64,000 nucleotides of DNA from positions 3,720,001 through 3,784,000 of the forward strand of contig NZ_PEBF01000001.1 of NCBI RefSeq assembly GCF_002742625.1, given 5' to 3'. Position 1 is the first letter of the stretch. The number at the start of each line of letters is the position of its first letter. A program made the translations under genes and the position numbers. The stretch is from Caulobacter sp. FWC2 (lineage in GTDB: Bacteria > Pseudomonadota > Alphaproteobacteria > Caulobacterales > Caulobacteraceae). The notes beneath the pieces were generated by a model. That model saw only the letters and a list, made by a program, of their open reading frames with translations. It was not told the DNA's origin and searched no databases. Below, piece after piece: positions 54,863 through 63,022 of this stretch.

Positions 54863-55485
54863 GCCAGCGACGCGCGCTCCCATTCCAGGAACTCCGGCGT
54901 CGCCAGCAGGCGCTCGGCATAGGCTGCCGCCGGTCCGTTATCGCCATACTCCGAAAGCTTGATGCCATAGGTGCGGAAGCGCGTCGCCACCGGGGTGTAG
55001 AAGGCATCGGCGATCGACCATTCGCCCAGCAGGAACGGCCCGCCGGACCGCGACAGCAACTGGTTCCAGCGCTCGACGATCGTGCGGACGTTCTTCTGGG
55101 TGGCCTCGGAGATGTCGACCGCGCGCGGTTCCTCTTCCAGCGCCATCGCGCACTCGCCGCGCAGAGCCTGGAAGCCGCCATGCATCTCGGCCGCCGCCGA
55201 GCGTCCCAGGGCGCGCACGACCGGGTCGGCCGGCCAAAGCTTGGCCTCGGGATAGGTCTCGGCCAGGTACTCGCAGATGGCCAGCGAGTCCCAGATGGTC
55301 AGGTCGCCGGCCTTCAGCACCGGCACCTGCCGGCTCGGCGAGTGCTCGGCGATGGCCGCGTCGCTGGCCGCACCCTGGCGCAGTTGGACCTCGATCTCCC
55401 GGAACGGCGCGCCGGTGCGCTTCAGCGCCAGCCACGGCCGCAACGACCAGCTGGACCACCGCTTGGTGCCGATCACGAGTTCCAT
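54859..55485 (-). CDS. Glutathione S-transferase family protein
   Basis: The 208-residue protein has a thioredoxin-like N-terminal domain (ELVIGTKRWSSWSLRPWLAL, residues 2-21, with the SSWSLRP active-site motif; RQVPVLKAGDLTIWDSLAICEYLAE with the cis-Pro VPVL and the glutathione-binding DS) and an all-helical C-terminal domain (about 85-200). The pattern resembles the zeta/YfcF-like GST branch. It would conjugate or reduce small electrophiles with glutathione in the cytoplasm. It is divergent from the first MFS gene. Confidence 0.88.
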   Translation of the reverse strand: MELVIGTKRWSSWSLRPWLALKRTGAPFREIEVQLRQGAASDAAIAEHSPSRQVPVLKAGDLTIWDSLAICEYLAETYPEAKLWPADPVVRALGRSAAAEMHGGFQALRGECAMALEEEPRAVDISEATQKNVRTIVERWNQLLSRSGGPFLLGEWSIADAFYTPVATRFRTYGIKLSEYGDNGPAAAYAERLLATPEFLEWERASLA

Positions 55486-55550
55486 GGCGCGCGCTCCCTG
55501 ATGCGATTGCCGCCCGGCTTACCCTGCGTCTAAGGTGGCCTCAACGATTA

Positions 55551-55562
55551 GAACAACTGTTC
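55551..55562. promoter_or_regulatory. GAACA-NN-TGTTC palindrome before the first spinster-like MFS gene
   Basis: GAACAACTGTTC is a perfect 5+5 inverted repeat immediately before the ribosome site gaggga and 15 bp from the ATG. The surrounding TTAGAACAAnTGTTyGA recurs before the second MFS gene and, more loosely, before the thiolase operon. Confidence 0.55.
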
Positions 55563-55576
55563 GAGGGAGAGCGCTC

Positions 55577-56905
55577 ATGGCGGACGTACCGTCGCCGGTC
55601 ATCAATCCCGTTTCGACGGGCTATCGCCGTTACGCCCTATGGGTGCTGCTGATCATCTACACCCTGAACTTCCTGGATCGGCAGGTGGTCAACATCCTGG
55701 CCGAGCCAATCAAGCGCGACCTTGGCCTGGCCGACTGGCAGCTGGGCATGATGACGGGCCTGGCCTTCGCCATCTTCTACACCGTCCTCGGCATCCCGAT
55801 CGCCCGCCTCGCCGAGACCAGGAACCGGCCCTTCATCATCGGCGCCTCGGTGGCCGCGTGGAGCGCGTTCACCGTGCTGTGCGGCTTCACCCAGAACTTC
55901 TGGCAGCTGATCCTGGCGCGGATCGGCGTGGGCGTCGGCGAGGCCGGCTGCACGCCGCCCGCCCACTCGCTGATCACCGACTACGTGCCGCGCGAGAAGC
56001 GGGCCAGCGCCATCGCCTTCTATTCGATCGGCACGCCGCTGGGCACCCTGGCCGGCATGGCCATGGGCGGACTGGTCGCCGACGCCTATGGCTGGCGGGC
56101 GGCCTTCATGGTGGCGGGCGCGCCGGGCGTGATCTTCGCCCTGATCGCGGCCTTCACCCTGGTCGAGCCGCGCAAGAAACTGGCCGCCGAGATGGCCGCC
56201 CGCGCCAGCTCGCAGATCAGCTTCGCCGCCGCCCTTGCGGTGCTGGCGACCAAGAAGACCTTCTGGCTAGTAGCACTGGCCGCCTCGATCAAGGCCTTCA
56301 TCGGCTATGGCCACGCGCCGTTCACCGCCTCGTTCTTCTTCCGCAACCACGGGCCGGAAATCGCCCAGTTGGCCTCGACCTTCGGCCTCAAGTCGGCGGG
56401 CTTCCTGGGCCTGGCCCTGGGGCTGATCGGCGGCACGGCTGGCGTCATCGGCGCCTGGCTGGGCGGGGTCTTCGCCGATCGCCTGGGGGCCCGCGACCTG
56501 CGGGCCTATGTCATGGTGCCGGCCATCGCTTCGCTGGTGACCATTCCCATCTTCATCACCGCCGTTAGCCTGGACGCGCCGATGCACGCGATCGGCTTTC
56601 TATCCATCAACGCCCTGCTGGCCACCCTGTGGTACGGCCCCGTCTACGCCACGGCCCAGAGCATCGTCGAACCCCACATGCGGGCCACCGCCTCCGCGGT
56701 GCTGCTGCTGATCATCAACCTGATCGGCCTGGGCCTGGGGCCGGTAGCCGTCGGCCTCCTGAGCGACGTGCTGGCCGGCCACATGGGCCTGGGCGAGGCG
56801 CAGGGGGTGCGATGGGCTTTGATCGTCTCGTCGACGCTGGGCCTTGTCGCCTTCGGTCTGTTCTGGGCCGCCCGCAAGAGCATCCGCGAGGAGATGGTCG
56901 CCTGA
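55577..56905 (+). CDS. MFS transporter, spinster-like
   Basis: The 442-residue, 12-helix protein starts at the ATG preceded by gagggaga; an upstream in-frame ATG at 55535 would run through the operator. Typical marks are LNFLDRQVVNIL in helix 1, IARLAETRNR between helices 2 and 3, and GVGEAGCTPPAHSLITDYVPREKRASAIA (given for its GEAGCTPPAHSLI core). These match the Spns/spinster-like branch, whose bacterial members are often next to acyl-CoA or aromatic catabolism genes. It is paralogous to the MFS at 57112-58614. Substrate is unknown. The palindromic box it shares with the thiolase operon suggests a lipid or organic-acid substrate. Confidence 0.85.
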   Translation: MADVPSPVINPVSTGYRRYALWVLLIIYTLNFLDRQVVNILAEPIKRDLGLADWQLGMMTGLAFAIFYTVLGIPIARLAETRNRPFIIGASVAAWSAFTVLCGFTQNFWQLILARIGVGVGEAGCTPPAHSLITDYVPREKRASAIAFYSIGTPLGTLAGMAMGGLVADAYGWRAAFMVAGAPGVIFALIAAFTLVEPRKKLAAEMAARASSQISFAAALAVLATKKTFWLVALAASIKAFIGYGHAPFTASFFFRNHGPEIAQLASTFGLKSAGFLGLALGLIGGTAGVIGAWLGGVFADRLGARDLRAYVMVPAIASLVTIPIFITAVSLDAPMHAIGFLSINALLATLWYGPVYATAQSIVEPHMRATASAVLLLIINLIGLGLGPVAVGLLSDVLAGHMGLGEAQGVRWALIVSSTLGLVAFGLFWAARKSIREEMVA

Positions 56906-56908
56906 GAT

Positions 56909-57022
56909 GCTCCCCCGCGACGCGGGGGAGCTGTCGCGGAGCGACTGAGGGGGCGAGCTGGAAATTGGCCGAGCTGGCCCCCTCCGGCCCTTTGGGCCAC
57001 CTCCCCCGCGACGCGGGGGAGG
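56909..57022. repeat. REP-like palindromic intergenic element
   Basis: This 114-bp stretch between the two MFS genes is a nest of inverted repeats. CTCCCCCGCG-A-CGCGGGGGAG occurs at both ends (56910-56930 and 57001-57021), and inside are GAGGGGGC/GCCCCCTC arms and a GGCCCTTTGGGCC hairpin. It looks like a dispersed GC-rich repeat of the REP/BIME type and may also terminate transcription of the first MFS gene. Only one copy was seen in the window. Confidence 0.6.
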
Positions 57023-57082
57023 ATCTCCATTTCCCCTCTGGCGCTTTGGCTTCCGCTCGGTCACAGTCCCTTCAAAGAATTA

Positions 57083-57094
57083 GAACAAATGTTT
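57083..57094. promoter_or_regulatory. GAACA-NN-TGTTT box before the second spinster-like MFS gene
   Basis: GAACAAATGTTT sits in TTAGAACAAATGTTTGAAG, which matches the box at 55551 over most positions. It lies just upstream of the ribosome site gggagaga and 18 bp from the ATG, the same spacing logic as in the first MFS gene. Confidence 0.5.
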
Positions 57095-57111
57095 GAAGGG
57101 AGAGAGTCAGG

Positions 57112-58614
57112 ATGGCCGACGCGCGTGCGTCCGGCGGCGAACGGCCGCTTTATTCGAATGGCTACAAGGCGACGGTGCTGGGGCTGCTGCTGGCCACCTA
57201 CACCTTCAACTTCATCGACCGGACGATCATCGCCACCATCGGTCAGGCCATTAAGGTCGACCTGAAGCTGACCGACACCCAGCTGGGCTTGCTGGGCGGT
57301 CTCTACTTCGCCCTGCTCTACACCCTGCTCGGCATTCCGATCGCCCGTCTGGCCGAGCGCTGGAACCGCGTGACCATCATCTCTCTGTCGCTGGTCGTCT
57401 GGTCCGGCTTCACCGCCCTCTGCGGAGCGGCGACGAGCTTCGCCCAACTAGCCCTGTTCCGCTTCGGCGTCGGCGTCGGCGAGGCCGGCTGTTCCCCGCC
57501 CAGTCACTCGCTGATCAGCGACTATTACGAGCCCAAGAAGCGCGCCTCGGCGCTGTCGATCTACTCGTTCGGCATCCCGCTGGGCACGATGTTCGGCGCC
57601 GTGGCCGGCGGCTGGCTGGCCCAGGAGTTCAGCTGGCGCGTGGCCTTCGTCATCGTCGGCCTGCCGGGCGTGATCCTGGCCCTGATCGTCAAGCTGGTGA
57701 TCAAGGAGCCGCCACGGGGCCATTCCGAGATCGTCGAGCGACCGATCGAGCCTGAGAACCTTGTGGTCGAACCGGCTCCGAAGCCGGCTTTCTCTCTGGC
57801 CACCGAGTTCTCCGAACTGTGGGCGGTCTTCAAGGTCCTGTTCTTCAAGTGGCCCGTCCTGAACATGGTGCTGGGCGTGACCATCGCCTCGTTCGGCTCG
57901 TACGGTTCGGGCGCCTTCGTGCCATCGTACTTCGTGCGCGCCTTCGGCCTGGGCCTGGCGCAGGTGGGCCTGATCACCGGCCTGATCGGCGGCTTCTCGG
58001 CCGGCATCGGCACCCTGGTCGGCGGCTTCCTGAGCGATTGGGCCGGCAAGCGGAGCTTCAAGTGGTACGCCTGGGTCCCCGCCATCGGCCTGATCATCTG
58101 CACGCCGATCTACATCCTCGCCTATCTGCAGACCGACTGGCAGGCGACGGCGATGATCCTGCTGGTCCCCGGCATCTTTCACTACGTGTACCTGGCCCCG
58201 ACCTTCGCCGTGGTCCAGAACTCGGTGGAGCCGCGCCGCCGAGCTACCGCCACGGCCCTGCTGTTCTTCTTCCTGAACCTGATCGCCCTGGGCGGCGGGC
58301 CGGTCTTCACCGGCTGGCTGATCGACCACCTGGCCCAGTACCACTTCAACACGCCCGACGCCGCCGGCGTGATCCACAGCGTGCTGGCCTCGTTCGGAGT
58401 CGAGGGCGGCCAGAGCTTCGCGGCGACCTGCCCCGGCGGCATCGCCCCCAAGGGCTCGGCGTCCGAACTGGCGGCCCAGTGCCGAACGACCCTGGCCCTC
58501 TCCAGCCAGCAGGGCATCATCGTCTCGCTGTGCTTCTACGCCTGGGCCGGCGTGCACTACGCCCTGGCGGCGATCGGCATGGTCAAGCACATGAAGTCGC
58601 GCGAAGCGGCGTAA
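57112..58614 (+). CDS. MFS transporter, spinster-like (second paralogue)
   Basis: The 500-residue, 12-helix protein shares with its upstream neighbour FNFIDRTIIATIGQAIK in helix 1, LLGIPIARLAERWNR, GVGEAGCSPPSHSLISDYYEP and the RASALSIYSFGIPLG segment. It is longer by a cytoplasmic loop of about 30 residues between helices 6 and 7 (rich in Glu/Pro) and a longer external loop near the C-terminus (CPGGIAPKGSASELAAQC) that could hold a disulfide. Tandem paralogues with the same upstream palindrome suggest parallel induction with different substrates. The substrate is unknown. Confidence 0.85.
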   Translation: MADARASGGERPLYSNGYKATVLGLLLATYTFNFIDRTIIATIGQAIKVDLKLTDTQLGLLGGLYFALLYTLLGIPIARLAERWNRVTIISLSLVVWSGFTALCGAATSFAQLALFRFGVGVGEAGCSPPSHSLISDYYEPKKRASALSIYSFGIPLGTMFGAVAGGWLAQEFSWRVAFVIVGLPGVILALIVKLVIKEPPRGHSEIVERPIEPENLVVEPAPKPAFSLATEFSELWAVFKVLFFKWPVLNMVLGVTIASFGSYGSGAFVPSYFVRAFGLGLAQVGLITGLIGGFSAGIGTLVGGFLSDWAGKRSFKWYAWVPAIGLIICTPIYILAYLQTDWQATAMILLVPGIFHYVYLAPTFAVVQNSVEPRRRATATALLFFFLNLIALGGGPVFTGWLIDHLAQYHFNTPDAAGVIHSVLASFGVEGGQSFAATCPGGIAPKGSASELAAQCRTTLALSSQQGIIVSLCFYAWAGVHYALAAIGMVKHMKSREAA

Positions 58615-58639
58615 GTAATAAGCCTCTTCCCTTGACTCC

Positions 58640-58668
58640 GGGGGCGGTCGGGCCGAAACGGCCGCCCC
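58640..58668 (+). terminator. GC-rich hairpin directly abutting the purB start
   Basis: The bases just before the purB ATG fold into a strong hairpin: GGCCG/CGGCC (58651-58655 with 58659-58663) inside an outer GGGGC/GCCCC pairing. It begins about 25 bp after the MFS stop, so it may be that gene's terminator. It also occupies the whole position of a ribosome site for purB, for which no Shine-Dalgarno sequence is visible. Confidence 0.5.
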
Positions 58669-59979
58669 ATGATCAGCCGCTACGCCCGCCCCGAAGCCGC
58701 CGCCATCTGGTCCAGCCAGACCAAGTACAAGATCTGGTTCGAGATCGAGGCCCACGCCGCCGACGCCATGGCCGAGATCGGGGTCATCCCGAAGCTCGCC
58801 GCCGAGACGATCTGGGAAAAAGGCCGCGACGCGGTCTGGGACAGCGACCGCATCGACGAGATCGAGCGCGTCACCAAGCACGACGTCATCGCCTTCCTCA
58901 CGCATGTGGCCGAGATCGTCGGCCCCGAGGCCCGCTTCCTGCACCAGGGCATGACCAGCTCGGACGTGCTGGACACCTGCTTTGCCGTGCAGCTGTCTCG
59001 CGCCACCGACCTCTTGCTGGAAGACGTCGACCTGATCCTGGCCGCGCTGAAGCGCCGGGCGTTCGAGCACAAGATGACCGTCTGCGTCGGCCGCAGCCAC
59101 GGCATCCACGCCGAACCGATCACCTTCGGCTTGAAGCTGGCCGGCTACTACGCCGAATTCCAGCGCGCCAAGGAGCGCCTGGCGATGGCCAAGTTCGAGA
59201 TCGCCACCTGCGCGATCTCCGGCGCCGTCGGCACCTTCGCCAATGTCGATCCGCGGGTCGAACAGCACGTCGCCGACAAGATGGGCCTGGCCGTCGAGCC
59301 GGTTTCGACCCAGGTGATCCCCCGCGACCGCCACGCCGCCTATTTCGCCGCCCTTGGCGTCGTGGCCTCGTCGGTCGAGCGCCTCGCCACCGAGATCCGC
59401 CACCTGCAGCGCACCGAGGTGCTGGAAGCCGAAGAGCCGTTCGATCCGGGCCAGAAGGGCTCGTCGGCCATGCCGCACAAGCGCAACCCGATCCTGACCG
59501 AGAACCTGACCGGCCTGGCCCGTCTGGTCCGCTCGGCCGTCGTCCCGGCGATGGAGAACGTCGCCCTCTGGCACGAGCGCGACATCAGCCACTCGTCGGT
59601 CGAGCGCGGCATCGGCCCGGACGCCACCATCCACCTCGACTTCGCCTTGCGCCGCCTGGCCGGCGTCATCGAGCGCTTCAACATCTATCCCGACAACATG
59701 GCCAAGAACCTGGACAAGCTGGGCGGGCTGGTCTTCTCGCAGCGCGTCATGCTGGCCCTGACGCAAGAGGGCGTGTCGCGCGAGGACGCTTATGCGGCCG
59801 TGCAGGGCAACTCGATGAAGGTGTGGCGCGGCGAAGGCCGGTTCATCGACTTCCTGAAAGCCGATCCGGTGGTCTCCAAGGCGCTATCGGACAGCGTGCT
59901 CGAGGAGCTGTTCGACTACGGCTATCATACCAAGAACGTCGACGTGATCTTCAAGCGCGTCTTCGGCGAGCAAGGCTGA
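58669..59979 (+). CDS. purB: Adenylosuccinate lyase
   Basis: The 436-residue enzyme removes fumarate from SAICAR and from adenylosuccinate in purine synthesis. It belongs to the fumarase/aspartase superfamily: the N-terminus ISRYARPEAAAIWSSQTKYK is typical of PurB, HQGMTSSDVLDTCFAV (about residue 84) and GRSHGIHAEPITFGLKL (about 140) carry catalytic His/Thr, and the signature loop GSSAMPHKRNPILTEN lies near 263. The length is standard. No ribosome site is seen before the ATG, which directly follows a strong hairpin, yet the start is fixed by homology. The oxygenase gene starts 2 bp after its stop. Confidence 0.96.
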   Translation: MISRYARPEAAAIWSSQTKYKIWFEIEAHAADAMAEIGVIPKLAAETIWEKGRDAVWDSDRIDEIERVTKHDVIAFLTHVAEIVGPEARFLHQGMTSSDVLDTCFAVQLSRATDLLLEDVDLILAALKRRAFEHKMTVCVGRSHGIHAEPITFGLKLAGYYAEFQRAKERLAMAKFEIATCAISGAVGTFANVDPRVEQHVADKMGLAVEPVSTQVIPRDRHAAYFAALGVVASSVERLATEIRHLQRTEVLEAEEPFDPGQKGSSAMPHKRNPILTENLTGLARLVRSAVVPAMENVALWHERDISHSSVERGIGPDATIHLDFALRRLAGVIERFNIYPDNMAKNLDKLGGLVFSQRVMLALTQEGVSREDAYAAVQGNSMKVWRGEGRFIDFLKADPVVSKALSDSVLEELFDYGYHTKNVDVIFKRVFGEQG

Positions 59980-59981
59980 CC

Positions 59982-60740
59982 ATGAGCGAACCGCCGGTTC
60001 TTCGCCTCAATCCGGCGCTGGATCCGGCGGTCTTCGCGCAGGCCTATGCGCGCGACGGCCTCGTGCGCATTCCCGAGGTGTTCGAGCCGGCGGTCGTCGA
60101 TCGCCTGGCCGGCATCCTCGAACAGACTATCGACTGGGACATCATCTGCTCCAACCAACGCGGCGGGGCCGAGGTCATTACCCGCGCCCGCCGGGCCGAG
60201 CTGGGCGATCAGGTCGTGGCGGGCAAGCTGCACGCGGCCACGGTGCAGGCCCGCAACGGCTTCGCCTATGTCTATCTCGGCTATCCGATGATCGACGCCT
60301 ATGTCGAAGGCCGCGATCCGGGACATCCGATCCACGCCTTGACGGTGTTCCTGAACAGCCCAGAGTTTATTGCCTTCGGCGCCGCCGTCACCGGCGAGGC
60401 GGGGATCACCAAGATCGACGGCCAGGCGACCTGCTATCGCCCTGGCGACTTTCTCACGCAGCACGACGACACCGGCGTCGGCGAGCGCCTGGCCGCCTAC
60501 ACCCTGGGCCTGACCCGCGAGTGGCGGCCCGACTGGGGCGGCCAGCTGCTGTTCCACGACGACAACGGCGACGTGGCGCGCGGCTTCGCGCCGGCCTTCA
60601 ATGTCCTGACCCTGTTCAAGGTGCCCCAGCAGCATTCCGTGGCCCCGGTGGCGCCCTATGCCGGCGCGCTGCGCCTGACCGTCACCGGCTGGCTGCGCAA
60701 CGATCCGCCCAATGGCGCAGGCGCCCCCCTTGGCGGCTAA
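59982..60740 (+). CDS. 2-oxoglutarate/Fe(II)-dependent oxygenase, HalD/BesD-like family
   Basis: The 252-residue protein has a double-stranded beta-helix. The iron-binding HxD is H-D-D in TQHDDTGVGERLAAYTLG (about residue 158), the distal His is in PQQHSVAPV (about 213), and the 2OG-binding Arg is in LRLTVTGWLR at the expected place. Halogenases of this family lack the metal Asp, so this one should be a hydroxylase. The N-terminal domain (ARDGLVRIPEVFEPAVVDRL) is helical. The gene lies 2 bp after purB and overlaps the next gene by 29 bp, so it is translated with them. The substrate is unknown. Confidence 0.82.
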   Translation: MSEPPVLRLNPALDPAVFAQAYARDGLVRIPEVFEPAVVDRLAGILEQTIDWDIICSNQRGGAEVITRARRAELGDQVVAGKLHAATVQARNGFAYVYLGYPMIDAYVEGRDPGHPIHALTVFLNSPEFIAFGAAVTGEAGITKIDGQATCYRPGDFLTQHDDTGVGERLAAYTLGLTREWRPDWGGQLLFHDDNGDVARGFAPAFNVLTLFKVPQQHSVAPVAPYAGALRLTVTGWLRNDPPNGAGAPLGG

Positions 60741-61236
60741 GCGCGGCTTCCCGCCCGTCGTCGACGCAAACACCCGCGTTCTCGTGCTGGGCAGCCTGCC
60801 CGGCGAGGCCTCGCTGGCGGTCAGCCAGTACTATGGCAATCCCAGGAACGCCTTCTGGCGGCTGATGGAGGGTGTGATCGACACGCCCCTCGTTCCGCTG
60901 GCCTACGACGCGCGCCTGACGACCCTGCTGGTCCACGGCGTCGGCCTGTGGGACGTCATCGCCGAAGCTCAGCGCGCCGGCAGCCTCGACGCCGCCATCC
61001 GAGATCCGGCCGCCAACGACCTGCTGACGTTGATCGACAGCCTGCCCGCGCTTCGTTGCGTCGCCTTCAACGGCGGCATGGCTGCGAAGCTGGGCGCGCG
61101 GCTGGTCGGCGACCGCGTCTCGACAATCGCCCTGCCCTCCTCCAGCCCCGCCCACGCTGCGCGGAGCTTCGAACAGAAGGCGGAGGCGTGGAGCGGGCTC
61201 AGGCCCTTCGTCAGCGCCCCGGCGGTTTCCAATTGA
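60712..61236 (+). CDS. DNA-deoxyinosine glycosylase (family-6 uracil-DNA-glycosylase superfamily)
   Basis: The 174-residue protein has the motif LVLGSLPGEASLAVSQYYGN followed by PRNAFWRLM (about residues 24-52), typical of the hypoxanthine-DNA glycosylase branch, and a C-terminal LPSSSPAHA loop (about 141) that enters the DNA minor groove. It would excise deaminated adenine (hypoxanthine) from DNA. Its start overlaps the oxygenase gene by 29 bp and its end overlaps the convergent cupin gene by 26 bp. Position after purB is notable because both concern the inosine/adenine relationship, but a functional link is speculative. Confidence 0.85.
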   Translation: MAQAPPLAAKRGFPPVVDANTRVLVLGSLPGEASLAVSQYYGNPRNAFWRLMEGVIDTPLVPLAYDARLTTLLVHGVGLWDVIAEAQRAGSLDAAIRDPAANDLLTLIDSLPALRCVAFNGGMAAKLGARLVGDRVSTIALPSSSPAHAARSFEQKAEAWSGLRPFVSAPAVSN

Positions 61237-61651
61237 TCACGTGATAGACCGCGTTGGTCGTCCCGATGTTCTTCAGCGCGTGCGGGCTGTTGCTGGCATT
61301 GAAAATGACTCCGCCCGGCCCGACCGTCTTCCACGCGCCGCCTGACAGCGTCTCGACCTGGCCCTCGCGGATGATGACCAGTTCCTCGTTCGGATGGGTG
61401 TGCGGCGGGTGCGAGCTGAGGCCGGGCTTCAGGGTCGTGACGTGCATCTCCAGCTCGTCCAGGGTCGCGGTCGGCCCCTTGGCGATCTGGGCGTAAGCCC
61501 CGACGTCGGTGTCGTGGGCCTTGAGGTCCTCCCAGCGCCAAACCGAAGGGCCGATCAGGGCGGGCTTGGGGGCCTGAGCGACGGCGACGCCGGCCAGGGT
61601 GAGAACCACCGCACCGGCGGCGACGGCGAGGTCGCGCTTCGTCATCATCAT
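61211..61651 (-). CDS. Exported cupin-domain protein
   Basis: The 146-residue protein has a Sec signal (about 1-26, ending VAVAQA), preceded by the ribosome site aggag. The cupin core at about residues 60-135 shows SHPPHTHPNEELVIIREGQVE, that is H-x-H-(x)3-E, and later SNSPHALKNIG with the last His, so a metal site is probable. The function is unknown; such cupins sense or isomerise small sugars or polyketides. It begins 7 bp after the Gfo/Idh gene on the same strand and overlaps the convergent glycosylase gene, so it belongs to the exported oxidoreductase operon. Confidence 0.8.
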   Translation of the reverse strand: MMMTKRDLAVAAGAVVLTLAGVAVAQAPKPALIGPSVWRWEDLKAHDTDVGAYAQIAKGPTATLDELEMHVTTLKPGLSSHPPHTHPNEELVIIREGQVETLSGGAWKTVGPGGVIFNASNSPHALKNIGTTNAVYHVINWKPPGR

Positions 61652-61658
61652 CCGGCTC

Positions 61659-63011
61659 CTAGAAGGTGTACGGCTTGCGCTGCGGGCGGCTGAGCAGAGC
61701 GTTGGCGGCGTCGTCGCCGATGAAGCGCTCGGCCTTCGGATCCCACTTCAGATGGCGGCCGGTCTTCATGGCCGCATGGTGCAGCAGGCAGGTCGAACAG
61801 GCGCGGTGACCGACCTCGGCCGGGGCCGACGGCGGCTTTCTGGAGCGGATGGAGTCCAGCCAGTCACCGTGCTGCTCGGCCGACTTGCGCAGGTGGATCT
61901 CGTTGGGCCCGATCACGCCGGTCAGGATCGCGGGATTGCTGGCCGAAAGGCCCGGGCTCGGCTTCTGGCCGAAGTTCGGATCGCTGGCCGTGACGGCCGC
62001 ATCGCGGGCGACGAAGATCCAGCCCTCCGTACCGATGAACTTCACGCCGTTGGGAAAGTCGCCGGAGATGTCCATGGTCACGCCGTTGGCGTAGCGGGCG
62101 TGGGTCAGGAACTTGCCGTGTACGTTCCACAGGCCGCTGGTCGGGAACTCGGCCGAGCCCCAGATTTCGACCGGACCGGAGTGCTCCATGTCCATGCCCC
62201 AGTGGGCGGTGTCGACATGGTGCGCGCCCCAGCCGGTGATCATGCCCGCGCCGAACTGCTCGCAGCGCAGCCAGCCGGGACGATCGAACGAGCCCTGCGG
62301 ATGGACCCGCATCTCGGTGTAGTAGGCCTCCGGCGTCGAGCCGAGCCAGGCGTCGTAGTTCAGGTTGGCCGGGATCGGCTGCTGCGGCGCCTCGGGTCCG
62401 GAAGGATCGCCCGGCAGGCCGACCTCGACGTGTTTCAGCTGGCCGATGCGGCCGTTACGGACCAGTTCGCAGGCGCGGCGGAACTGTGGCCAGGGACTGT
62501 CCGACCGCTGCTGCGAGCCGATCTGCAGGATGCGGCCCGAGGCGGCCACGGCGTCGGCCATGGTCCGACCCTCGGCGATGGTCAGCGACGCCGGCTTCTG
62601 CAGATAGACGTCCTTGCCGGCCTTGACCGCGTGCACGGCCAGGATGGCGTGCTGGTGGTCGGGCGTGGCGACGATGACCGCGTCCAGGTCCTTGGCGGCC
62701 AGCAGTTCGTGATAGTCGCCATAGGCGCGAGCGCTGTCCCAGGGTCGGCCGTACTTCTTGCTGTAGGTCTCGTCGACGAGCTGCTTGCCCAGCGCCAGGC
62801 GCTTGGAGTCGACGTCGCAGACCGCCAGGATCTGGGCGTGGTCGTACTTGAAGGTCTCGGCCATATCGTGGACGCGGGCGATGCGCCCGACCCCGATGAC
62901 GCCGATATTGATCCGGTTCGACGGCGCGTTTTGGCCGAAGACCGTGGCTGGCACGATCGTTGGAAAGGCAATGCCGGCGGCGATGACGGAACGGCGGGTG
63001 AGATGGCTCAT
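61659..63011 (-). CDS. Tat-exported Gfo/Idh/MocA-family oxidoreductase
   Basis: The 450-residue protein starts with LTRRSVIAAGIAFPTIVPA (residues 4-22), a Tat signal. The Rossmann motif is GVIGVGRIARVHDMAETF (about 40), and the family Lys is in AGKDVYLQKPASLTIAEGR (about 135; KPAS instead of EKP). A GWGAHHVDTAHWGMD segment resembles the glycosidase- or ketoreductase-like GFO enzymes with a Trp/His-rich site. Export with bound NAD(P) is usual for Tat members. It lies 11 bp downstream of the partial Gfo/Idh gene. The ATG at 63011 has gaggg upstream and puts the Arg pair at the N-terminus. The substrate is probably a sugar or glycoside. Confidence 0.88.
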   Translation of the reverse strand: MSHLTRRSVIAAGIAFPTIVPATVFGQNAPSNRINIGVIGVGRIARVHDMAETFKYDHAQILAVCDVDSKRLALGKQLVDETYSKKYGRPWDSARAYGDYHELLAAKDLDAVIVATPDHQHAILAVHAVKAGKDVYLQKPASLTIAEGRTMADAVAASGRILQIGSQQRSDSPWPQFRRACELVRNGRIGQLKHVEVGLPGDPSGPEAPQQPIPANLNYDAWLGSTPEAYYTEMRVHPQGSFDRPGWLRCEQFGAGMITGWGAHHVDTAHWGMDMEHSGPVEIWGSAEFPTSGLWNVHGKFLTHARYANGVTMDISGDFPNGVKFIGTEGWIFVARDAAVTASDPNFGQKPSPGLSASNPAILTGVIGPNEIHLRKSAEQHGDWLDSIRSRKPPSAPAEVGHRACSTCLLHHAAMKTGRHLKWDPKAERFIGDDAANALLSRPQRKPYTF

Positions 63012-63022
63012 GGCGCTATCCC

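Noticed and set aside
57819..59981. A long plus-strand frame leading into the oxygenase gene
   Set aside because: It crosses the second MFS gene and purB in the wrong frame; only the part from the ATG at 59982 has oxygenase motifs.
59982..60740. Halogenase function for the HalD/BesD-like protein
   Set aside because: The metal-binding Asp of HxD is present, whereas Fe/2OG halogenases replace it with Gly or Ala.
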